15,912 nucleotides of DNA from JAAOZN01 sp964421575. Lineage in GTDB: Archaea > Thermoproteota > Nitrososphaeria > Nitrososphaerales > JAAOZN01. Below the pieces are notes generated by a model that was given only the letters and a program-made list of their open reading frames with translations, had not been told where the DNA came from and did no database searches. The first letter of the stretch is position 1. Each line of letters starts with the position of its first letter. Positions 5,757 through 13,877 of this stretch are shown here, one piece after another. The stretch covers positions 1-15,912 of the forward strand of contig CAYQXI010000036.1 in the NCBI GenBank assembly GCA_964421575.1, in the 5' to 3' direction. The translations under genes and the position numbers were made by a program.

Positions 5757-7004
5757 GTGAGTCTTGAAAGATATAAACGTGACATGGAGTGTTGCACGCG
5801 ATGCGGCTTTTGTAAACTGATATCTGGACCGATGCAGAAAAGTTGGAGGTTTAACGCCGCCTGTCCAATACATAAGAGATATGGATTCGACGCATATTCG
5901 GCGCAGGGGATATTAGATATAGCATATGCGGTGCTGACAGAAGGAAAATTGGACAGTAAGAAGCTTATGGACATTGTATATTCCTGCACTACTTGTGGTT
6001 ACTGTGATTATGCGTGTAAATGGGTTCACGCAAACGCAGAAGTGCTTGACATAATTCTAGAACTTCGTGCACAGCTTGCCAGCAGCGGGATAGCTCCAGC
6101 TTCACATAAGCGACTTGTAGAAAATGTTGAAAAACATAACAACATTTACGGTAACCCTCATAACAGAAGGTTTGAGTGGCTGTCCGAAGAATTTACTCCG
6201 TCTAAAAAGGCGAGTATAGCCTATTTTGTGGGGTGTACAACCTCTTATTTAAAACCAGAAATAGCTCAAGCAACGCTGAAGATATTAAAGGCAGCAGGAG
6301 TGGACTACACACTACTTGGACCTGACGAGTATTGTTGTGGAGGTATACTTTGGAGAATTGGTCAAAGAGATGCTGCAAAAAGACTGATGGAGCATAATGT
6401 AGAAGCCATAAGGAAGTCTGGGGCTAACATCTTGCTACTCAGCTGCGCCCATTGTTACGGAACCTTTAAGAGAGAATATCCAAAAGTCACCGGTGCATTA
6501 GATTTTAAAGTACTTCACGTAAGTGAATTAGTAAAGAGCTTCATAGAGGAAGGTAGAATAAAACTTACAAAGAGCATTGACATGAGAGTAACATACCACG
6601 ACCCGTGCCTACTTGGAAGACTGGGAGAATACTACGTACCTTGGGAGGGAAAGGTAAAAATGTTTGGACTACATGAACCTTCAAAGACTTGGCTCTTTGG
6701 ATCTAATGGTGTATATGCTCCCCCAAGAGAAATTTTGAAGGCTATACCGGGACTACAGCTTGTCGAGATGGAAAGGATAAGGGAATATGCTTGGTGTTGT
6801 GGCGGAGGCTTCATGGAAGCCTCTCCAGATTTAGCCTTATGGACGGCTCAAGAGAGGATTGAGGAAGCTAAAAGTGTAGCAGCAGAGGCGATAGTTTCAT
6901 GCTGCCCTCACTGTGCTATAAACTTCGAAAAAGCTATAGCTAGTAGAAAGGAAAGTATAGGTTACTACGATTTAGTACAACTGATAGTTAGGTCGCTTGG
7001 TTAA
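5757..7004 (+). CDS. HdrD/GlcF-like iron-sulfur electron-transfer protein with two CCG domains
   Basis: This 415-residue protein has the layout of heterodisulfide reductase D, GlcF and LldE-type proteins. An N-terminal double-ferredoxin region has Cys13, 16, 19 and 36 (CTRCGFC, then ACP after 16 residues) and Cys77, 80, 83 and 87 (CTTCGYCDYAC). Two cysteine-rich CCG domains follow, the first with Cys160, CCGG at 193-196 and SCAHC at 229-233, the second with HDPC at 281-284, CCGGG at 347-351 and CCPHC at 382-386. Both CCG domains are complete. In relatives these domains carry a non-cubane [4Fe-4S] cluster used in disulfide or quinone-linked electron transfer. There are no membrane segments, so it is likely cytosolic or peripherally bound. 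The gene follows the two oxidases by 13 bases and is probably their electron acceptor. The first ferredoxin motif is stretched (CX2CX2CX16C instead of CX3C). The downstream acceptor (quinone, heterodisulfide, ferredoxin) is not visible. Confidence 0.88.
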   Translation: MSLERYKRDMECCTRCGFCKLISGPMQKSWRFNAACPIHKRYGFDAYSAQGILDIAYAVLTEGKLDSKKLMDIVYSCTTCGYCDYACKWVHANAEVLDIILELRAQLASSGIAPASHKRLVENVEKHNNIYGNPHNRRFEWLSEEFTPSKKASIAYFVGCTTSYLKPEIAQATLKILKAAGVDYTLLGPDEYCCGGILWRIGQRDAAKRLMEHNVEAIRKSGANILLLSCAHCYGTFKREYPKVTGALDFKVLHVSELVKSFIEEGRIKLTKSIDMRVTYHDPCLLGRLGEYYVPWEGKVKMFGLHEPSKTWLFGSNGVYAPPREILKAIPGLQLVEMERIREYAWCCGGGFMEASPDLALWTAQERIEEAKSVAAEAIVSCCPHCAINFEKAIASRKESIGYYDLVQLIVRSLG

Positions 7005-7166
7005 AATCATCCAAACCCTCCCTTGAGGTGTGGTAGAATAGGAACACATTTGACGAATAGGCTGTATCGTTAGTCGCAAACATCGTAGAGTGGTTAATTT
7101 AGTGGGCTCGTAGATCGGTTGATCCATCTTGCGTTTAGGATAGCGTTGGCGCTGGGCTTTGGTAAG

Positions 7167-7176
7167 AAATATATAT
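7167..7176 (+). promoter_or_regulatory. TATA box of the RAM-domain gene
   Basis: AAATATATAT is a near-ideal archaeal box A. Its centre is about 27 bases before ATG 7199, so the transcript should begin at the start codon (leaderless). The 194 bases between the oxidase operon and this gene otherwise hold nothing I recognise. Confidence 0.65.
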
Positions 7177-7198
7177 CTGTGCTGACAGATTTTATAGT

Positions 7199-7429
7199 AT
7201 GCCGATAGCGTTTGTTATGATTAATGCCGAGCTGGGCTCTGAAAAAGCATTGATAAAGGAACTGCGTAGTATCGAGGGGGTTGTTGAGGCGAACGAGGTC
7301 TACGGAGTATACGATATTGTGGTTAAAGTCGATCTACCGACTATGGATAAGCTAAAAGAGGTTATCTCAAGGAAGATACGTGGGTTAAGCGGAGTTCGCT
7401 CAACGTTAACTATGATGGTGATAGAATAG
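7199..7429 (+). CDS. Stand-alone Lrp/AsnC ligand-binding (RAM) domain protein
   Basis: The 76 residues cover one alpha-beta RAM domain. The first strand is AFVMINAELGSEKALIKEL, followed by the helix and GVVEANEVYGVYDIVVKVDL, the family 'i..v..v.G.yDl.v.v' core, and end with SRKIRGLSGVRSTLTMMVIE ('i..i.gv..t.t..v'). The DNA-binding helix-turn-helix of full-length Lrp proteins is absent, so it cannot act as a classic repressor by itself. Such proteins form dimers and higher oligomers and may bind amino acids or modulate full-length Lrp partners. The TATA box at 7167-7176 sets a leaderless ATG start. cysS follows 39 bases later, perhaps co-transcribed, which suggests but does not prove a link to amino-acid sensing. 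Confidence 0.88.
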   Translation: MPIAFVMINAELGSEKALIKELRSIEGVVEANEVYGVYDIVVKVDLPTMDKLKEVISRKIRGLSGVRSTLTMMVIE

Positions 7430-7468
7430 GGTAGACGCTGCACAAAACAGTATAAGGCTGAAAAACGG

Positions 7469-8875
7469 ATGGTACTAAGGCTCTTCAACACTCTCGGCAG
7501 AAGGCTAGAAGAATTTATCCCGCTACAAGAGGGAGTGGTTAAGATCTATACCTGCGGACCAACGGTCTATGATTACGCACATATAGGGAACTTTCGAACA
7601 TTTGTCTTTCAAGACCTACTTAGAAGGTACTTGAAGTACAAGGGGTACTCGGTCTTTCAGGTTCAGAATCTAACCGATGTTGACGATAAAACCATAAGGG
7701 CGTCGAGGGCGCAAGGCATCTCTCTTAGAGAGTATACTGATCGATACATCAAGGCCTACTTTGAAGATATCGATACTTTAGGTATAGAGAGGGCTGAAGT
7801 CTATCCAAGAGCGACTGAGCATATACCTGAGATGGTTTCGTTAATCAAGAAGCTTCTTGAAAAAGGAATAGCGTACTTCTCCGAGGGCTCCGTCTACTAC
7901 AGGGTTTCAGCCTTCAAAGATTATGGTAAGCTTTCTGGTATTAGAAGCACCGATCTTAGAGCTGAGAGAGTAAAGTCTGACGAATATTCTAAAGAGGAGG
8001 TAAGGGACTTCGCGCTCTGGAAAGCATGGGATGAGGAGGACGGAGGCGTCTTCTGGATAACTGAGTTAGGGAAGGGTAGACCGGGCTGGCACATAGAGTG
8101 CTCTGCTATGGCTATGAAGTATCTGGGTGAAACATTCGATATCCATTCAGGCGGGGTTGACCTCATATTCCCCCATCACGAAAACGAGATCGCTCAGTCA
8201 GAAGCAGGCACAGGTAAACCCTTAGCCAGATACTGGGTACACTGTGAGCATCTATTGGTTAACGGGCAGAAGATGGCGAAGTCCCTCGGTAACTACTTTA
8301 CTTTAAGAGACCTCTTGGCAAAAGGCTATACCCCAGCTGCTATAAGATTCCTTTTGCTTTCAGCGCATTATAGGGATAGGTTGAACTTCACCTTTGACGG
8401 GCTGATGCACGCTGAGAACACCGTTAAAAGACTTCAAGACTTCAACCTAAGGTTATCTACAGCAAACCCCACGTCGAGCGAAGATAGATTGGTAGAATCT
8501 GTCAAAGAATACCGAAGAAGGTTTGAGGAGGCTATGGATAACGATCTGAATGCACCAGCTGCGCTTGCGGTATTCTTCGAATTCATTAGAGAGGTGAACA
8601 AGGCATTAGACGAAGGTAGGGCTTCCCAAAAGGATTTAGATGCTTGCAGAGCATTCGTAAACTCATTTAACTCAATATTTAACGTCATACCACCTTATGA
8701 AGAGAAGCTTGAGCCTGAGCTCCAAGCCTTAATTAAAGAAAGAGAGGAGGCTAGGCGTAGAAAGGATTGGGCAACCGCTGATAAAATCAGAGAAGAGTTA
8801 AGAAGGCGTGGTGTGCTACTCGAGGACACCCCGCAGGGAGTAAGATGGAAGAGGGTTAAGCCGCTAGCTTCTTGA
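7469..8875 (+). CDS. cysS: Cysteinyl-tRNA synthetase
   Basis: This is a class Ia aminoacyl-tRNA synthetase of 468 residues, charging tRNA-Cys with cysteine and ATP in the cytosol. The zinc and cysteine-recognition residues are present as Cys29 (in TCGPTVYD), Cys211 (in WHIECSAM), His236 and Glu240 (in HHENE). The ATP signatures are HIGN at 38-41 and KMAKS at 268-272. The length is close to bacterial CysRS (about 460), and the helical anticodon-binding domain lies at the C-terminus. ATG 7469 gives MVLRLFNTLGR, the typical family beginning, with only a weak ribosome site. A TATAAGG at 7451 lies too near the ATG to be its promoter, so the gene is probably expressed with the RAM protein upstream. 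It overlaps the convergent GTPase gene by 12 bases. An archaeon with CysRS need not use the SepRS/SepCysS route. Confidence 0.97.
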   Translation: MVLRLFNTLGRRLEEFIPLQEGVVKIYTCGPTVYDYAHIGNFRTFVFQDLLRRYLKYKGYSVFQVQNLTDVDDKTIRASRAQGISLREYTDRYIKAYFEDIDTLGIERAEVYPRATEHIPEMVSLIKKLLEKGIAYFSEGSVYYRVSAFKDYGKLSGIRSTDLRAERVKSDEYSKEEVRDFALWKAWDEEDGGVFWITELGKGRPGWHIECSAMAMKYLGETFDIHSGGVDLIFPHHENEIAQSEAGTGKPLARYWVHCEHLLVNGQKMAKSLGNYFTLRDLLAKGYTPAAIRFLLLSAHYRDRLNFTFDGLMHAENTVKRLQDFNLRLSTANPTSSEDRLVESVKEYRRRFEEAMDNDLNAPAALAVFFEFIREVNKALDEGRASQKDLDACRAFVNSFNSIFNVIPPYEEKLEPELQALIKEREEARRRKDWATADKIREELRRRGVLLEDTPQGVRWKRVKPLAS

Positions 8876-10081
8876 TCTTGTCGCTGAGACGATAGATAAA
8901 ACATCTCTGTCCTTGAGCTCATAGTCTACAGGGAGCCTTAGACCTGTTCTGGCATCGATAGCGTAGAGCAGCCCCTTCTCTAACTCAGTATGTATCTCTC
9001 TAGCCAGATCTCTAACAGTCGAGCCCGAGGGCATAAGGAGTACATCCGGTAATACACGCCCGTGCTTATCCGATAGCTTAGTTGGGTCATAGACGGGGTA
9101 GACTGTGTTCATCCTTAGAAGCTTGAAGACCGCCACGTTAATAGCGAACTGGACACCCGTCCTCATGAATTGGCCTAAGACCGCTCTTCGTATGAAGTTG
9201 AGCGCCCACCTCTGCCTCTCGTTCAGAAGATTCGGATTAACCACTTTGAAGCGTTCTTCACCGGGTATATACTCTATAAGACCTTTTTCACTAGCCCTCC
9301 TCAATATCAGTTCTGCCTCGGCGCTGGCGGGTACGACGATCATATCTGGGTAGGCTTCTTGTATGCGCCTAAAGTTCTCTGGCGCTGTTTTGAGGTCCAT
9401 CTTATTCGCTACGATCAAAGTGGGTTTCGATATGTCCCTCAGTATCCAGCAGAACTCTTTACATTCCTCATCAGACCAGTTTTCAAAGTCCTTACCTTCG
9501 AGCTTTGCTTGCTGTAAAGCGGTCTTCACGTGATGCTCTTTTACGCCGATGCCGCTAAAGACTTCTCTGATCGCTGCTTCTAGCGATGTTCCTCCTTTTA
9601 CGCTTCGAGAAATCTTATCGGCGTTGTTCTGCAGAAGGCGAAGGTACCACAGGACGAGTTCCTCCTCTATGTCACCTATATCTGCGACAGGGTCTCCTGT
9701 CCCAGGCTCTGTGATGCGTCCATCAGCATCGACACTCCCAGATGCGTCGACTATGTGGAGTAAGGCGTCTGATTGCGCGGCGTGGCTGAGGAATTGGAAG
9801 CCTAAGCCTTTGCCTGCTGAGGCCCCCTTGATCAGACCCGGTAAGTCTATGAGTTCAATGGGTATTAGCCTCCAGCCTTCTATACATTTTGAGTTAACGG
9901 GTTCGTCCTTTACTCTGAACTCTTTATGGACACAAAGTGTTACTGCTGATGCTGTTCCTGCGTAAGGTGTCTTGGTTGTGAAGGGGTATGTTGAGACTTC
10001 TCCAGATAAGAGGGTTGCTGCGTTGAAGAAGGTCGTCTTACCTGTATTCGTCTTACCTATAAGCCCAAGTCTTAACCTCAT
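8864..10081 (-). CDS. ychF: YchF/OLA1-like GTP-binding protein with TGS domain
   Basis: This 405-residue translation-factor-class P-loop NTPase has G1 GKTNTGKT (residues 9-16), G3 DLPG (79-82) followed by GLIKGASAGKGLG, G4 NKMD (226-229), and a SASAE-like G5 seen here as PASAEAE. The C-terminal region, from about residue 325 with VLPDVLLMPSGSTVRDLA, is a TGS domain. Bacterial YchF and eukaryotic OLA1 have an altered G4 (NxxE) and prefer ATP. The canonical NKMD here predicts GTP preference, as expected for archaeal members. Family members associate with ribosomes; the exact role in archaea is not settled. The ATG at 10079-10081 is the first plausible start, about 12 bases after the transcript start predicted from a TATA-like element at 10114-10124. 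It diverges from the nuclease gene at 10169 and converges on cysS. Confidence 0.92.
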   Translation of the reverse strand: MRLRLGLIGKTNTGKTTFFNAATLLSGEVSTYPFTTKTPYAGTASAVTLCVHKEFRVKDEPVNSKCIEGWRLIPIELIDLPGLIKGASAGKGLGFQFLSHAAQSDALLHIVDASGSVDADGRITEPGTGDPVADIGDIEEELVLWYLRLLQNNADKISRSVKGGTSLEAAIREVFSGIGVKEHHVKTALQQAKLEGKDFENWSDEECKEFCWILRDISKPTLIVANKMDLKTAPENFRRIQEAYPDMIVVPASAEAELILRRASEKGLIEYIPGEERFKVVNPNLLNERQRWALNFIRRAVLGQFMRTGVQFAINVAVFKLLRMNTVYPVYDPTKLSDKHGRVLPDVLLMPSGSTVRDLAREIHTELEKGLLYAIDARTGLRLPVDYELKDRDVLSIVSATRSRS

Positions 10082-10113
10082 ACTGACCCAGCTATCTTAT
10101 TGTTCGTTAGAGG

Positions 10114-10147
10114 CTTTTAAATATAGCTTAGCATATCCCTAAATATG
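10114..10147. promoter_or_regulatory. Divergent promoter region: GTPase (-) and MBL nuclease (+)
   Basis: TTTTAAATATA (10115-10125) reads as TATATTTAAAA on the minus strand and sits at a suitable distance to start the GTPase transcript about 12 bases before its ATG. CTAAATAT (10139-10146) is centred 26 bases before GTG 10169 and would give a leaderless nuclease mRNA. Only 87 bases separate the two start codons. Confidence 0.5.
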
Positions 10148-10168
10148 GGCTAAGCCCTAGCATCGATT

Positions 10169-11167
10169 GTGAGGAAGGTATCTGTTAAGGCTGCTGACGG
10201 CATACTGGTTGAGTATGGGGATACGAAGCTTCTTCTAGACCCGATAAGATCTAGTGGAGATGGGTTGGTATTCGTATCCCATGCACACCAAGATCACTTA
10301 CTCGAATCAGGCGGGCAGAGAGTTTTAACATCGAGAGAGACTGCAGCTTTGGCTGCTGCTCGAGGTAGAGTTATCCGAAATCTGGTCTCAGAGGTAGATG
10401 GGTTTAAGATGATGAACTCAGGGCATATATTCGGCTCACGAAGCCTACTCATAAATGACGAAATCTACTATACTGGAGATTTTTCGCTTAGAAGCAGAGC
10501 TTTCCTAAAGGGGGGTGAAACACCACGCTGCAAAGTACTCATAATTGAAACCACTTATGGTAGAGAAGATTTCACCTTCCCTCCTATTGAAGAGGTGGTT
10601 GATAGGACGCATAAGATCATCTCAGAGCAGTTTTCAAGCGGTAGACCAGTTATACTGATGGGCTACCCTCTGGGTAAGGCGCAGATCTTGACTAGCATCT
10701 TCTCAGTGTGGAAACCATTTTTCCAGCACGGTGCTGTAGCGAAGATAAACTCTACATGCTCTAGCCTCGGGTTAGATTTAGGTGGGGATCATCTAACCTA
10801 CCAAGAGGCTCAAGAAAGGGGGCTGCTTGAGAAAAAGCCTTGGGTGCTCATCACCCCGATGTATAGCGGGCGAAGCACCTTCATCTCAAATCTGAAGAAA
10901 AAGTATGGGGCGGTCACAATAGCCTTTTCGGGTTGGGCTGTTGAGCCGAGCTTTAAGTACGCTATGGGGGTTGATTACGCCATCCCGCTGAGCGACCACT
11001 GCGACTTCAACGAACTTAAAGAGGTTGTGAAGAGGTGTTGCCCAGAGGTGGTCTACACCTTTCACGGGTTTGCTGCTGAGTTCGCGGAGCATCTTCGCAG
11101 AGAAGGGTTCGATGCGAAACCTTTAACGTCGATGCAGGAAACATTAGGAGCCTACGCTGACGAGTAG
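10169..11167 (+). CDS. Metallo-beta-lactamase/beta-CASP family nuclease (ligase-associated exonuclease/YSH1-like)
   Basis: This 332-residue protein carries the metal-binding motifs of the MBL nuclease superfamily: SHAHQDH (residues 37-43), NSGHIFGS (83-90), YTGDFS (101-106), SDHCDF (275-280) and the late His299 in FHGF. ETTYGRE (near 127-133) and GYPLGKAQ resemble the beta-CASP nuclease branch (COG1236). In bacteria a close homologue is the 'ligase-associated' DNA exonuclease; archaeal beta-CASP proteins also process RNA, so the substrate is open. It lacks the KH domains of archaeal CPSF-like FttA proteins. The start is GTG 10169, with a TATA-like box placed for leaderless transcription. The next genes downstream are an Lhr helicase and a PdeM-like phosphoesterase, the same companions as in the bacterial cassette. 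Confidence 0.88.
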   Translation: MRKVSVKAADGILVEYGDTKLLLDPIRSSGDGLVFVSHAHQDHLLESGGQRVLTSRETAALAAARGRVIRNLVSEVDGFKMMNSGHIFGSRSLLINDEIYYTGDFSLRSRAFLKGGETPRCKVLIIETTYGREDFTFPPIEEVVDRTHKIISEQFSSGRPVILMGYPLGKAQILTSIFSVWKPFFQHGAVAKINSTCSSLGLDLGGDHLTYQEAQERGLLEKKPWVLITPMYSGRSTFISNLKKKYGAVTIAFSGWAVEPSFKYAMGVDYAIPLSDHCDFNELKEVVKRCCPEVVYTFHGFAAEFAEHLRREGFDAKPLTSMQETLGAYADE

Positions 11168-11179
11168 CGTGCTGGCTAC

Positions 11180-11190
11180 ATACTTTTAAG
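11180..11190 (+). promoter_or_regulatory. Possible separate promoter of the helicase
   Basis: ATACTTTTAAG in the 58-base gap after the nuclease gene would start transcription near 11212, about 14 bases before TTG 11226, which has no Shine-Dalgarno site. The helicase may thus have its own promoter as well as read-through from the nuclease. Confidence 0.3.
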
Positions 11191-11225
11191 ACGCCTTTTG
11201 GGATAATCTTTTAGACGACTCTCCT

Positions 11226-13877
11226 TTGGCTCTAACGGTTGCCAAGGCGATATCAGAGGCTGAAGTAGCGCAGCTCCTTGAGCCAGAAGTATCGAACTGG
11301 TTCTTTACGACCTTTGGCTCGCTAACCCCTCCGCAGATGTATGCGATAAGGTCTATTCAGAACCACGAGAACACACTCATAGCCGCACCAACAGGCTCTG
11401 GTAAGACTCTTGCGGTCTTTTTATCGATTATAAACGAGCTGCTGAGCCTAGGGAAGAGGGGGCTCTTAGGCGATGAGGTCTATGCGATATATGTCTCGCC
11501 CCTAAGATCTTTGAACAATGACATTGAGAAGAACCTCAACACGACGTTAAGGGGTATTCAGAAGGCTGCGAGAGTTATGGGGACAGATAAGGTGCTGCCT
11601 GAAATTAGAGTAGCTGTTAGGACTGGTGACACACCTTCATCCGAAAGGGCTAAGATGTTAAGGAAGCCACCACATATACTTATAACAACTCCTGAGAGCT
11701 TAGCGATAGTCTTATGCGCGCCTAGGTTTCGCGAGAAGCTTAGGTCTGTTAAGTGGGTTATTGTGGATGAGATTCACGAGCTATGTAGCTCAAAGAGGGG
11801 GGTGCACCTAACTCTTTCGCTCGAGAGGCTGCAGGAGCTGTGTGGTAGGGGCTTCACCCGTATAGGGTTGTCAGCGACCATCCACCCCCTTGAGGAGGTG
11901 GCGAAGTTCTTGGTTGGGTATAAGGATGGTGTGCTTAGAGATTGTGTGATAGCAGACACGAGGTTTGTGAAGCCGACTAAGCTGACGGTAGACCTACCGG
12001 TAAGCGACTTGGTCCACACGTCAGCAGAGTATGTTACGTCGAAGATGTATAAGATGATAAGAGATCTCGTTAGGAGGCATAAAACCACACTCATCTTCAC
12101 TAACACAAGATCTGGTACAGAGAGGGTAGTCTACCACCTATCTAAACTCAACGTTGTAGATGCTGATGAGCTGGCTGCACACCACAGTAGCTTATCTAGA
12201 GAGATAAGGAAAGAGGTTGAGGATAAGTTAAAGGACGGTAGGATGAGAGCTGTGGTCACAAGCACGAGCCTAGAGCTCGGGATAGACATAGGAAGCATAG
12301 ATCTGGTTGTGCAGATAGGCTCGCCAAAGTCTATTTCACGATGCCTCCAGCGAGTAGGCAGATCAGGCCATGCTTTGAACAGGGTTTCTGAGGGGGTGCT
12401 TATCCCGCTTGAGCGTGATGATCTGGTTGAGGATGCTGTGTTGGCTTCTGAGGCTTCAAAGGGGAGGTTGGATAGGGTGTACATACCTAAGGGGCCTCTT
12501 GATGTGTTGGCTCAGCATATCGTGGGGATGGCGATAGAGAGGAAGTGGCGTGTTGATGAAGCGTATAGGGTCGTGACCCGAAGCTACTGCTACAGAGATT
12601 TAACGGTGGATCAGTTTAAGCGCCTACTCAAGTATCTCAGCGGCGGCTACAAGAGCTTGGAGAGCTTTAAGGTGTACGGAAAGATATGGTATGATGAAGA
12701 AGAGGGGGTCTTCGGCAGAAGGGGAGCACTTCTAAGAGTGATCTACGCGACTAACGTAGGAACCATACCGGATGAAGTAGCTATCAAAGTATATACAATC
12801 GATGGTAGATGGGTGGGTTCGATCGAAGAGGAGTTTCTGGAGAGGCTTACTAAAGGTGACATCTTCATACTCGGTGGGAGGCTCTACAAATACCAATACT
12901 CTAGAGGCGTGAAGGCGTACGTTAAGCCGATTAAGGAGGGTAAACCCACTGTACCCACGTGGTTCAGCGAGATGCTGCCGCTAAGCTTCGATCTAGGTGA
13001 GGCCATAGGTCGGTTTAGAAGCAAAGTCTTTGAGATGCTGAAGGAGGGTGTTCCGAAAAAAGAGATTATAGATTGGATTATGCGTGACTACAAATGCACC
13101 TTTAACGCGGCTAAAGCGATCTTAGGTTACATGAAGGCTGAATACGACTTCCTAACTACACTCGGGTTGGAGGAAATGCCGAGCGACACAAGCCTCTTGG
13201 TCGAAGACTATGTGGACAACGAGAGTAGACAGAACATAATATTCAACACCGTCTTCGGCAGAAGGGTGAATGACGCCCTCTCAAGGGCATATGCGCACGT
13301 AATCGCGTTTACCCTCAAAGCGAATATTATGGTTACGGTCAGCGACTCTGGCTTCATGCTAACCTTACCCAGAGGCAGGCGTGTAGACCCAAAGTGGCTC
13401 GTCAACCAAGGGACTAAAGAGAATCTGAGGAGGCTGCTGATCTCCTCGATCAGAAACACCGAGCTCGTTAGGAGGAGGTTTAGGCACTGTGCGACTAGGG
13501 CTCTTATGGTGCTGCGTAACTACAAGGGGCATGAGATAACTGTTGCTAGGCAGCAGACTAACTCACAGATACTCTTTAAGCTTTGTGAGGAGATCGAAGG
13601 CTTCCCCGTCGTTGAAGAGGCTTACAGAGAGGTACTTGAGGATGTGATGGACGTTAAGACCGCTGAAGAAGTCTTGGGAGATATTGCGGCTGGTAGAAGA
13701 AGGTTTATTATAGCACCTACTTCAGACCTACCTTCACCTTTCACCCACGACCTTATACTGCTGGGCTACAGCGACATAGTGCTTATGGAGGACAAGAAGG
13801 CGCTACTTGAGGCTCTCTATGATAGCGTGATGAGGAGGATAAAGGAGAGGCGCCTTGAAGGCAGAAAACGTAGCTGA
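11226..13877 (+). CDS. lhr: Lhr-type superfamily 2 DEAD/DEAH-box helicase (Lhr core)
   Basis: This 883-residue ATP-dependent nucleic-acid helicase shows LTPPQ (33-37, Q-motif region), Walker A APTGSGKT (54-61), a DEIH box in VDEIHEL (about 179-185), SATI (about 215-218), and the second RecA-domain motifs TSLELGIDIG (about 349-358) and QRVGRSGH (about 375-382). The ~500 residues after these fit the winged-helix and Lhr-specific domains of the Lhr core. The length is that of archaeal Lhr proteins; the extra bacterial C-terminal extension of long Lhr (about 1500 residues) is absent. Archaeal Lhr is a 3'-5' helicase active on forked DNA and RNA:DNA hybrids and is linked to repair of stalled replication. 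The start is TTG 11226; the N-terminus fits the family, but no ribosome site supports it. The last 23 bases overlap the phosphoesterase gene. Confidence 0.95.
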   Translation: MALTVAKAISEAEVAQLLEPEVSNWFFTTFGSLTPPQMYAIRSIQNHENTLIAAPTGSGKTLAVFLSIINELLSLGKRGLLGDEVYAIYVSPLRSLNNDIEKNLNTTLRGIQKAARVMGTDKVLPEIRVAVRTGDTPSSERAKMLRKPPHILITTPESLAIVLCAPRFREKLRSVKWVIVDEIHELCSSKRGVHLTLSLERLQELCGRGFTRIGLSATIHPLEEVAKFLVGYKDGVLRDCVIADTRFVKPTKLTVDLPVSDLVHTSAEYVTSKMYKMIRDLVRRHKTTLIFTNTRSGTERVVYHLSKLNVVDADELAAHHSSLSREIRKEVEDKLKDGRMRAVVTSTSLELGIDIGSIDLVVQIGSPKSISRCLQRVGRSGHALNRVSEGVLIPLERDDLVEDAVLASEASKGRLDRVYIPKGPLDVLAQHIVGMAIERKWRVDEAYRVVTRSYCYRDLTVDQFKRLLKYLSGGYKSLESFKVYGKIWYDEEEGVFGRRGALLRVIYATNVGTIPDEVAIKVYTIDGRWVGSIEEEFLERLTKGDIFILGGRLYKYQYSRGVKAYVKPIKEGKPTVPTWFSEMLPLSFDLGEAIGRFRSKVFEMLKEGVPKKEIIDWIMRDYKCTFNAAKAILGYMKAEYDFLTTLGLEEMPSDTSLLVEDYVDNESRQNIIFNTVFGRRVNDALSRAYAHVIAFTLKANIMVTVSDSGFMLTLPRGRRVDPKWLVNQGTKENLRRLLISSIRNTELVRRRFRHCATRALMVLRNYKGHEITVARQQTNSQILFKLCEEIEGFPVVEEAYREVLEDVMDVKTAEEVLGDIAAGRRRFIIAPTSDLPSPFTHDLILLGYSDIVLMEDKKALLEALYDSVMRRIKERRLEGRKRS

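Noticed and set aside
7448..7457. TATAAGG as promoter of cysS
   Set aside because: It is only about 17 bases before the ATG, so transcription would start inside the coding region, and the ATG gives the expected family N-terminus.
9549..9965. A 138-codon open frame on the plus strand
   Set aside because: It lies antisense inside the GTPase gene, has no recognisable domain, and its serine/proline-rich composition is typical of a shadow frame.
12131..12484. A 117-codon minus-strand open frame
   Set aside because: It is antisense to the conserved helicase motifs of Lhr and is serine-rich, so it is a shadow.
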